6,502 nt of DNA from an uncultured Clostridia bacterium (GTDB taxonomy: Bacteria; Bacillota; Clostridia; Lachnospirales; Anaerotignaceae): positions 1 through 6,502 of the forward strand of contig CAJUKL010000055.1 in assembly GCA_910587195.1 (NCBI GenBank), read 5' to 3'. Below, piece after piece: positions 1 through 5,001 of this stretch. A model generated the notes under the pieces. It was given only the letters and a program-made list of their open reading frames with translations, did no database searches and was not told the origin of the DNA. Position 1 is the first letter of the stretch. The number at the start of each line of letters is the position of its first letter. Position numbers and translations under genes: made by a program.

Positions 1-37
1 GTAATAAAATTAAAATCCAAAAATTAAGTCCTTTTCT

Positions 38-156
38 CAAAAAGTTTACCTTTTGCACACAGAACAGAAAAAAATTTTAACCACTGGTGTTCTGTTCTCA
101 TTTATCTACAACAACTATTCAATTCCAACCCATAGCTGCAAAACGCTAATTTTGCA
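38..156. repeat. Direct repeat, copy A (about 119 bases)
   Basis: This is the left copy of a two-copy imperfect direct repeat; the partner is at 221-342, offset by 183-186 bases. An 18-base block at 85-102 is identical to 271-288, and a 15-base block at 134-148 is identical to 320-334. The sequence between them is similar but diverged. The copy contains a 9-base inverted repeat (61-69 with 90-98), a small ACC...GGT palindrome at 80-88 and a GCAAAA/TTTTGC hairpin near 138-154. The family is not recognised. A non-coding dispersed repeat is the simplest reading. Confidence 0.75.
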
Positions 157-172
157 AAAGCAAATTAGAACC

Positions 173-219
173 TTGAAACGCTGTTTCAAACTCTGCCAAC
201 TTTTTTGAAAAAAAGTTGG
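173..219. repeat. Two adjacent hairpins between the repeat copies
   Basis: TTGAAAC at 173-179 pairs with GTTTCAA at 183-189 around a 3-base loop. Immediately beyond, CCAACTTTTTT at 196-206 pairs with AAAAAAGTTGG at 209-219. The second hairpin leads straight into repeat copy B, and a degraded version of it recurs at 2848-2867, so it is probably part of the same mobile or dispersed unit. Neither stem is followed by a terminator-like T-run. Confidence 0.6.
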
Positions 220-220
220 A

Positions 221-342
221 CAAAAAACTTTACCTCTCGCAGACAGAACAAATTCTAAATTTTTAACCGATGGTGTTCTGTTCTCATTCAACCACAGCAA
301 CTATTTAACTCCCGTACACAGCTGCAAAACGCTAGTTTTGCA
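221..342. repeat. Direct repeat, copy B (about 122 bases)
   Basis: This is the right copy of the repeat described for 38-156, in the same orientation. The inverted repeat is kept as 243-250 with 274-281. The small palindrome has changed in the middle but keeps its ACC and GGT arms (267-275). The terminal hairpin is a perfect 8-base stem, TGCAAAAC at 323-330 with GTTTTGCA at 335-342. Keeping the arms while loops and flanks vary suggests the folded form matters, but two copies are too few to prove covariation. Confidence 0.75.
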
Positions 343-358
343 CAAAGTTCTTTGCTAA

Positions 359-376
359 GCTTTCTTTCAAGAAAGC
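359..376 (-). repeat. Short hairpin just past the LUD gene stop
   Basis: GCTTTCTT at 359-366 pairs with AAGAAAGC at 369-376. On the minus strand the hairpin begins 2 bases after the stop codon of the LUD gene, where a terminator would be expected. The bases that follow (TTAGCAAAG) are not a T-run, so it is at best a weak terminator or a 3'-end stabiliser. Confidence 0.4.
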
Positions 377-378
377 GT

Positions 379-1020
379 TTAAAAACCACATTCTTCTCCT
401 ACAATAATTACTTTGATACGATTTGCAGGTCTACTAGTACGAGTAATCAAAATCTCGGAACAGATACCATCTGTAGTAGTGCAATTATGGCATTTTCCAC
501 TGACATTACAAGGTGTTTTAATATCAAAACGTCCTGCATTGATAGGTGCTGCTGTAAATCTTGCTCTAGATACTGCTGTTTCTAAATCTTGTGTAATTTT
601 ATTAATGCCACAAATAACAATTACATTTTTTGGTCCAAAGCAGATAGCTGCTAAACGGTTTCCATTACCATCAATATTTACAAGAATACCATCTTCTGCC
701 ATTGCATTTGTACTAGTAATAAAATAGTCTGTTGTCAAGCATTTTCTTTGTAATTCTGCTGTTTCTTCTGGACTTTTTGCTAAATCTCTATCAATGACTG
801 TATAATTTTTTTCGTGAATTGCTTTTGTCAAACCCATTTCGCGAATGGTAACAGAACCACCCCAGCCAACAGAACTGCCTTCTGGAATCAATTCTAATGC
901 TTTTTGTAATGCTTCTGCTGTTGTAGGACAGTAATATGCTTCAAAATGTCTTTTTTCTAAATTTGCAACTACTGTTTTTGCTAATAAAGCATTTCTTTTT
1001 TCAATAAATTCATTTGCCAT
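379..1020 (-). CDS. LUD-domain (lactate utilization, DUF162) protein
   Basis: This 213-residue protein belongs to the LUD (DUF162) family, which includes LutB and LutC of the lactate oxidation system. The stand-alone clostridial members have no firmly assigned reaction. Visible marks are the glycine-rich VGWGGSVT block at residues 51-58, the TSTNA segment around 102-106, DGILVNIDGNGNR at 110-122 and a GEECGF end typical of the group. A cysteine cluster at C171, C177, C180 and C187 (C-x5-C-x2-C-x6-C) could hold metal or an Fe-S cluster; that is inference. The ATG start has an AAAGGAG site 10 bases upstream (1031-1037), which overlaps the aroC stop codon. The 16-base gap therefore suggests co-transcription and coupled translation. 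No lutA or lutB partner is present. Family assignment is firm; the cellular role is open. Confidence 0.9.
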   Translation of the reverse strand: MANEFIEKRNALLAKTVVANLEKRHFEAYYCPTTAEALQKALELIPEGSSVGWGGSVTIREMGLTKAIHEKNYTVIDRDLAKSPEETAELQRKCLTTDYFITSTNAMAEDGILVNIDGNGNRLAAICFGPKNVIVICGINKITQDLETAVSRARFTAAPINAGRFDIKTPCNVSGKCHNCTTTDGICSEILITRTSRPANRIKVIIVGEECGF

Positions 1021-1036
1021 GTTTCAAAAACTCCTT

Positions 1037-2131
1037 TCAAGATTGATAAAAATTTATAATAGAATGAATATTAGAAACCATATTTTGAAATAGTAAATCT
1101 ACCAAAGCAATCGCTGTCATTGCCTCTACCACAACAACAGCACGAGGAACAATAATAGGGTCATGTCGCCCTTTTATATTGATAGAAATATTTTCACCAT
1201 TTTTAGTAACAGTTTGTTGTGTTTTATAAATAGAAGGTGTGGGTTTAAAAGCCAAACGAAAGACAAGTGGAGAGCCATCACTCATACCGCCCAATATGCC
1301 ACCAGAATGATTTGTCTTTTTTTGTATCACACCATTTTCTGCAAAAAAAGCATCATTGTTTTGAGAGCCTTTTACTTGTGATACAGAAAAACCATCTCCA
1401 AATTCTAAACCTTTGACTGCTCCAATGGAAAACAACGCCTGCCCCAGCACCGCCTGTAATTTATCAAAAACAGGTTCTCCAATTCCAATGGGCAAATGAG
1501 AAACAACACACTCTATGATGCCACCAGCAGAATCTTCTTCTTTGATACATTGTTGTAAATACGTTTCTGCCAATGCTGCCGCTTGTTTATCTGGCATAAA
1601 CAGCTTATTTTGAGAAATTTCCTCTCTACAAAATTCTTGCACAGTAATATCTCCAATAGACTTTGTATAAGCAAACAAATCAATTTGTAAAGCAGACAAT
1701 ATTTTTTTTGCAACTGCACCCGCCGCAACACGACAGAGAGTTTCCCGTCCAGAAGAACGTCCACCACCTCTATAATCATGCAGCCCATATTTTTTATCAA
1801 AAGTATAATCTGCATGACCTGGACGATAATAGGAAGCAATTTCACTATAATCCGCAGAATGATGGTCTTGATTATAGACTATCATCGAAATAGGTGTTCC
1901 CGTCGTTTTTCCTTCAAATACTCCAGAAAGAATATGTACTTCATCACTTTCTTTTCGCTTGGTGCCATAGGGATTAGAACCTGGTTTTCTTTTATCTAAT
2001 TCTTTTTGAATATCTGCTTCACAAAGTGAAATACCAGAAGGACAGCCATCTATTACAACACCAAGTGCTTTTCCATGCGATTCTCCCCAAGTAGAAATGG
2101 TAAATTGTTTTCCAAAAATAGAACCAGACAA
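1037..2131 (-). CDS. aroC: Chorismate synthase
   Basis: Chorismate synthase performs the last shikimate-pathway step, turning 5-enolpyruvylshikimate-3-phosphate into chorismate with reduced FMN, in the cytoplasm. The match is strong along the full 364 residues: GESHG at 16-20 with H19; RPGHAD at 103-108 with H106; DYRGGGRSSGRET at 119-131; and near the C-terminus GRHDP followed by PRAV and VEAMTA. The two histidines and the GRHDP aspartate correspond to the family's acid-base residues. I chose a TTG start at 2129-2131 because translation then begins with MSGSIFGKQF, as homologues do, and a GAAGGGGA site lies 5 bases upstream. ATG codons at 2147-2149 and 2162-2164 would add 6 or 11 residues but lack a convincing ribosome binding site. 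It sits 63 bases after the unknown gene and 16 bases before the LUD gene. Confidence 0.97.
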   Translation of the reverse strand: MSGSIFGKQFTISTWGESHGKALGVVIDGCPSGISLCEADIQKELDKRKPGSNPYGTKRKESDEVHILSGVFEGKTTGTPISMIVYNQDHHSADYSEIASYYRPGHADYTFDKKYGLHDYRGGGRSSGRETLCRVAAGAVAKKILSALQIDLFAYTKSIGDITVQEFCREEISQNKLFMPDKQAAALAETYLQQCIKEEDSAGGIIECVVSHLPIGIGEPVFDKLQAVLGQALFSIGAVKGLEFGDGFSVSQVKGSQNNDAFFAENGVIQKKTNHSGGILGGMSDGSPLVFRLAFKPTPSIYKTQQTVTKNGENISINIKGRHDPIIVPRAVVVVEAMTAIALVDLLFQNMVSNIHSIINFYQS

Positions 2132-2136
2132 ATTTT

Positions 2137-2142
2137 CCCCTT
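2137..2142 (-). promoter_or_regulatory. Ribosome binding site that supports the TTG start of aroC
   Basis: On the minus strand this reads AAGGGG, inside GAAGGGGA, and ends 5 bases before the TTG at 2131. The ATG codons at 2149 and 2164 have no comparable purine-rich site in front of them. This spacing, with the normal family N-terminus, decides the start. Confidence 0.6.
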
Positions 2143-2194
2143 CTTTCATTATATGATGCTTCATTTTACCATAGAAATATTATTTTGAATAGAA

Positions 2195-2710
2195 TTATCT
2201 CATATAAGTGTTAAAAAATAATTCACTATCTTCTTTATTTTTTACCATAGAACGCGCCAAGTCTTTTAAAATATGAAATTCTTTTGAAGGAAAATTCATC
2301 CAATTTTCTTGATACAAGCAAAGCCCATTCCCATTTTCATACAGAGAAAACTCTGTCACAAGATTATCTAAAAATGTAATCCATTCCATTTGATAAGTTG
2401 CATAACATTTTTTACAATATGGCTTCATATTATTTAAGTCTATTTCATAGGATTCCTCTATTGTATCAAATAATTCTAGTTTTATTTCATTTTTTTCTTT
2501 TACAATATGCAAAATATCTGCACATGGCTCACCCATACAGCAAACCCATTCTTCTTGGCTATTATTTTTTGTAAGATTGATGACTGCTTGCAACAAAATT
2601 TTTGGTGCATCATACCCCAAATAATCAGACCAATCTAATTCAGATTGTCCTATGCGAACCTCAAACCAGCCATATCGTATGGAAAGAATTTTAAAAAGAT
2701 AAAGATACAT
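2195..2710 (-). CDS. Hypothetical protein, 171 residues, first gene of the aroC cluster
   Basis: I do not recognise this protein. It is probably cytosolic: there is no signal peptide or membrane segment, and the composition is acidic and aromatic-rich. Visible traits are a YGWFEVRIG segment near residues 13-21, LGYDAPKILLQ near 31-41, a cysteine-rich WVCCMGEPCAD around 55-65 and a CxxC in PYCKKCYATYQMEW near 97-110. The cysteines could bind a metal, though their spacing fits no motif I can name. The ATG start is well supported by a GTGAGGT site 6 bases upstream (2717-2723). It is read in the same direction as aroC, with a 63-base gap and no terminator between them, so it is probably the first gene of that transcript. 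Compact proteins of this style are sometimes immunity-like, but nothing here shows that. Confidence 0.75.
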   Translation of the reverse strand: MYLYLFKILSIRYGWFEVRIGQSELDWSDYLGYDAPKILLQAVINLTKNNSQEEWVCCMGEPCADILHIVKEKNEIKLELFDTIEESYEIDLNNMKPYCKKCYATYQMEWITFLDNLVTEFSLYENGNGLCLYQENWMNFPSKEFHILKDLARSMVKNKEDSELFFNTYMR

Positions 2711-2747
2711 ATGGATACCTCACTTTATTCAGATTATTTATAATTTT

Positions 2748-2781
2748 TTGAACCTGTAGCATAATCTAACTACAGGTTCAA
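2748..2781. repeat. Perfect 12-base-pair dyad upstream of the aroC cluster
   Basis: TTGAACCTGTAG at 2748-2759 is the exact reverse complement of CTACAGGTTCAA at 2770-2781, with a 10-base spacer. It lies 37 bases before the start of the 171-residue gene. On the minus strand it is followed by A-rich sequence, not T, so it is not a normal terminator for the upstream genes. On the plus strand a loose TAATTTTT follows, but no plus-strand gene ends nearby. It may be an operator for a dimeric regulator or a leader hairpin; no known operator consensus is recognised. Confidence 0.6.
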
Positions 2782-2818
2782 GGTAATTTTTCCATCTGTC
2801 AATAAAATATTTTTTTCT

Positions 2819-2841
2819 AAAAAACCTTGGGATTTACCCAA
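2819..2841 (-). terminator. Possible intrinsic terminator of the moxR-DUF58 transcript
   Basis: On the minus strand, TTGGG (2841-2837) and CCCAA (2831-2827) form a 5-pair stem with a 5-base loop, followed by GG and six T. It lies about 150 bases after the DUF58 stop. The stem is short, so the call is tentative. Confidence 0.4.
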
Positions 2842-2845
2842 ATTT

Positions 2846-2888
2846 ATAAGTTTTTTGAAAAAAGCTTGACCAAAAACTTTCCCTTTTG
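2846..2888. repeat. Partial third copy of the intergenic repeat
   Basis: The run AAGTTTTTTGAAAAAAGCTT, followed by GACCAAAAACTTTCCCTTTTG, aligns with 199-240 (AACTTTTTTGAAAAAAAGTT, then GGACAAAAAACTTTACCTCTCG) in the same orientation. Similarity ends soon after. This links the intergenic sequence here to the repeat unit at the left end of the window. The sequence is A/T-rich, so some of the similarity could be compositional, but the shared order of blocks argues against chance. Confidence 0.55.
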
Positions 2889-2992
2889 AAAAGAGCAATT
2901 ATATGAAGAAAAAAGGGATTTTTTTTACAAAATATGAAAAAATTACTTTTTTATTTTAGGGATAAAAAAATAGTTTTTTTCGGATAAAAAAT

Positions 2993-3859
2993 TTATGTCA
3001 ATATATGATGCAACACTTTTAATAAAGGCATATCATTAATTGCTTTTATAAAATGAATCCCTCTTTTTTTGCAAAATTCTTTTATTTCAGCTTCATAAGT
3101 TTCTACTGCTTTTTGATAATTTTTTAAAACTTCTTCTGTCAATTCTAAATCTCTTGCTTCGCCTGTTTCTTTATCAATGATTCTGAGACTTCCTTTTTGT
3201 TGAGGAAAAACATCTTCTTTTGCCAATACCCATACAAGCACAATTTCTTGTTTTTTATATTGTAATAATTTAATTGCTTCTTTCCAATTATCCTCTGTTA
3301 AAAAATCTGAAAAAACAAAGGAAATTCCTCTACCAAAAGGAAAATTAGCACATTCTTTGATAGTTTTTGTAAAAGAGGTTACACCTTTTTGTTCTGATTG
3401 ACTTAAAAATTGAACAATTTCCATAAATTGATTGCTAGATTGTGTATTTAATTTTTTTTGCTGTAAACCATCTCCCCAACAAAATAAATTTACCTTATCC
3501 ATATTTTTTAATGAAACATAGGCGATCGAAGCTGTCAGAGCTTTTGCAAATAATTGTTTTTGTGTATCTGACATAGATTTACTATTATCCAAAAATAAAT
3601 TAATGGTTGCTTGTTTTTCTTCTAAAAACACTTTCATATATAATTTTTCAAAACGAGCGTAAGTGTTCCAATCAATTCTTCTTAAATCATCGCCTATAGT
3701 ATACTCTCTATAATCTGAAAATTCAAGAGAGTTTCCTTGTGCTTTTGCCTTTCTTGCACCACTGTAACCACCAGCACCTAATTTTTGCTTTAGATGCAAA
3801 GAAAGTGCTTCTAATTTTGTAAGATATTCTTTTGTAAAAACATCATTCAGATTTTCCAT
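2993..3859 (-). CDS. DUF58 domain protein (vWA-like), MoxR partner
   Basis: DUF58 proteins accompany MoxR ATPases and are thought to be their clients or adaptors; the biochemical role is poorly defined. In this 288-residue protein the family block is clear around residues 43-80, with EFSDYREYTIGDDLRR, IDWNTYARF and the MKVFLEE end. A MIDAS-like DNSKS (D91-x-S93-x-S95) follows in FLDNSKSM, so the metal-binding vWA-type fold looks intact. There is no signal peptide or transmembrane segment, so it is a soluble short form. The ATG at 3857-3859 is preferred because GAGGG lies 5 bases upstream (3865-3869); a GTG at 3869-3871 would overlap that site. The gene overlaps the moxR end by 17 bases, which implies translational coupling. 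Confidence 0.92.
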   Translation of the reverse strand: MENLNDVFTKEYLTKLEALSLHLKQKLGAGGYSGARKAKAQGNSLEFSDYREYTIGDDLRRIDWNTYARFEKLYMKVFLEEKQATINLFLDNSKSMSDTQKQLFAKALTASIAYVSLKNMDKVNLFCWGDGLQQKKLNTQSSNQFMEIVQFLSQSEQKGVTSFTKTIKECANFPFGRGISFVFSDFLTEDNWKEAIKLLQYKKQEIVLVWVLAKEDVFPQQKGSLRIIDKETGEARDLELTEEVLKNYQKAVETYEAEIKEFCKKRGIHFIKAINDMPLLKVLHHILT

Positions 3860-4838
3860 GTTCGCCCTCACTCAATAAAATTTCTACAATATCATCTGCT
3901 GTCATACCCTCTGCAATTCCTTCAAAATTTAAAAAGATTCTGTGGCGCAATACAGGTTTTGCCACTTCCTGTATATCTTTATAGGCAACATGATACCTGC
4001 CGTCTAAAAGGGCATAGATACGGGCAGTTGTAATAATTGCCTGTGCGCCACGTGGACTAGAGCCATATCTAACATATTTTTTAACTGCTTCTGGAGCAAG
4101 GGGTTGGTCTGGGTGGCTGTGTAATACCAAATCCATGGCATAATCTGCAACAGCTTTTGCAACAGGTACTTCTTGTGCAATTTCTTTTAATTCTAAAAGT
4201 TCTTGACCGCTGCAAATTTTTTCAGGTTCTTTTTGTGTAGAACTTGTTGTCATGGTTACAATTTCATATAATTCTTCTTTATTAGGAAAGTCCACATTTA
4301 ATTGAAATAGAAATCTGTCCATTTGTGCTTCTGGTAAGGGATAAGTTCCTTCCATTTCCAAAGGATTTTGCGTTGCCAATACAAAAAAAGGTTTTGGTAA
4401 CACATAAGTTGTTCTTCCTGCGGTGACTGTTTTTTCCTGCATAGCTTCTAATAGTGCGCTTTGTGTTTTAGGGGTTGCCCGATTAATTTCGTCAGCAAGT
4501 AATAGATTGGTAAAGATAGCACCTTTTTGAAATTGTAAGCTGTTATTTCCGTCACTATCTTTTGCCATAATGCTGGTACCAGTGACATCAGCGGGCATTA
4601 AATCTGGTGTAAACTGGATTCTTGAGAACTCTAAATCAAGCACTTTACCGATTGCTTTTACAAGTTGTGTTTTTCCAAGACCGGGTAATCCTTCTAGCAG
4701 AACATTTCCACCAGCGACCATAGCAGTCAATACGTTGCGAATCAAAGCCTTTTGACCAATAATAACATTACTAATTTCCTGTTCTATTTTTTCAAATTTT
4801 TGTTTAAACTCTTTTATTTTTATTTCATCAACTTGCAT
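3843..4838 (-). CDS. MoxR-family AAA+ ATPase
   Basis: MoxR AAA+ ATPases are chaperone-like proteins that remodel or activate partner complexes, often with vWA or DUF58 proteins. All expected ATPase parts are visible in the 331 residues: Walker A GLPGLGKT at 50-57 (K56), Walker B LLLADE at 112-117 (D116, E117), sensor 1 ATQNP at 155-159, an arginine in QMDRF at 175, and sensor 2 SPRGAQ at 261-266. An AAA lid domain follows. The start at 4836-4838 has AAGAGGT 6 bases upstream (4845-4851) and a promoter 29 bases upstream, which rules out the longer TTG-initiated frame reaching 4895. The next gene, DUF58, overlaps its 3' end. The vWA and transglutaminase genes often found after this pair are absent here. 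Confidence 0.96.
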   Translation of the reverse strand: MQVDEIKIKEFKQKFEKIEQEISNVIIGQKALIRNVLTAMVAGGNVLLEGLPGLGKTQLVKAIGKVLDLEFSRIQFTPDLMPADVTGTSIMAKDSDGNNSLQFQKGAIFTNLLLADEINRATPKTQSALLEAMQEKTVTAGRTTYVLPKPFFVLATQNPLEMEGTYPLPEAQMDRFLFQLNVDFPNKEELYEIVTMTTSSTQKEPEKICSGQELLELKEIAQEVPVAKAVADYAMDLVLHSHPDQPLAPEAVKKYVRYGSSPRGAQAIITTARIYALLDGRYHVAYKDIQEVAKPVLRHRIFLNFEGIAEGMTADDIVEILLSEGEHGKSE

Positions 4839-4866
4839 AGTAGAACCTCTTTTCTTGTTTTTATTT

Positions 4867-4895
4867 ATTATAAAATGGGTTTTTGTATTCGTCAA
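4867..4895 (-). promoter_or_regulatory. Sigma-A type promoter for moxR-DUF58
   Basis: On the minus strand the -35 box TTGACG (4895-4890) and the -10 box TATAAT (4872-4867) are separated by exactly 17 bases. This is nearly the full housekeeping consensus. Transcription should start near 4860, giving a leader of about 22 bases before the moxR start at 4838. Confidence 0.8.
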
Positions 4896-4935
4896 TGTTC
4901 TAAAAAAACTGTAATAAAATCTTATGAAATTTTAT

Positions 4936-4964
4936 CTTACAACTTTGTTTTCCTATGATATAAT
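4936..4964 (+). promoter_or_regulatory. Sigma-A type promoter for the CPBP gene
   Basis: The -10 box TATAAT at 4959-4964 is perfect, and CTTACA at 4936-4941 is a 4-of-6 match to the -35 box with 17-base spacing. Transcription should begin near 4971. The purine-rich AAAGGAA at about 4982-4988 is the likely ribosome binding site, but it sits rather far (roughly 13-15 bases) from the ATG at 5002. Confidence 0.65.
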
Positions 4965-5001
4965 AAGTGTGGAATAAAAGGAAAGGAATAGAAAAAAAGA
5001 T

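Larger units (their letters stand above)
1..378. other. Gene-free, repeat- and hairpin-rich intergenic region
   Basis: I find no credible gene in this stretch, which lies downstream of the minus-strand LUD gene. A 61-codon frame at 115-300 (minus) runs across the repeats, has no good ribosome binding site and gives a low-complexity, non-protein-like translation. The region instead holds two copies of a long imperfect direct repeat (38-156 and 221-342) and several short hairpins at 138-154, 173-189, 196-219, 323-342 and 359-376. None of the hairpins is followed by a clean T-run on the minus strand, so the site where the upstream operon terminates is not obvious. Confidence 0.7.
2711..2992. other. 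Very AT-rich intergenic region between DUF58 gene and aroC cluster
   Basis: This gap separates two minus-strand units. It contains long A and T runs just after the DUF58 stop, including an A7/T7 hairpin (2964-2970 with 2974-2980) flanked by two GGATAAAAA copies. It also contains a partial copy of the repeat seen in 1-378, a possible terminator at 2819-2841 and a perfect dyad at 2748-2781. I found no open frame worth calling. I could not assign a convincing promoter to the downstream cluster: the TATAAT-like hexamer at 2898-2903 (minus) lacks a spaced -35 box. Confidence 0.6.
4839..5001. promoter_or_regulatory. Divergent promoter region for moxR and the CPBP gene
   Basis: This 163-base AT-rich gap holds two outward-facing promoters: one for moxR at 4867-4895 (minus) and one for the CPBP gene at 4936-4964 (plus). 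Their -35 boxes are about 40 bases apart. Between them is an inverted repeat, ATAAAAT at 4914-4920 with ATTTTAT at 4929-4935, abutting the plus-strand -35 box. It could be an operator or a chance product of AT richness. Confidence 0.6.

Noticed and set aside
115..300. 61-codon minus-strand open frame in the left intergenic region
   Set aside because: It runs across the repeat copies and hairpins, has no convincing ribosome binding site, and its translation looks like read-through of repeat DNA.
38..342. CRISPR array
   Set aside because: There are only two long, diverged copies with unequal content, not short identical repeats with uniform spacers, and no cas genes.
352..727. Plus-strand open frames opposite the LUD gene
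   Set aside because: They are antisense to a well-supported LUD-family gene and show no family features or ribosome binding sites.
1513..1999. Alternative-frame open stretches inside aroC on both strands
   Set aside because: They overlap the conserved chorismate synthase core, and their translations are low-complexity.
2797..2802. Perfect TTGACA on the minus strand as a -35 box for the aroC cluster
   Set aside because: No -10-like hexamer lies 16-19 bases downstream; those positions fall in the dyad (GAACCT region).
2881..2926. Plus-strand terminator formed by CCCTTTT and AAAAGGG followed by eight T
   Set aside because: No plus-strand gene lies upstream, and the stem is weak with a long loop, so it is probably AT-rich background.
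2711..2992. T-box or other amino-acid riboswitch ahead of the aroC cluster
   Set aside because: I could not find a T-box sequence or a leader architecture of a known class; only a simple dyad is present.
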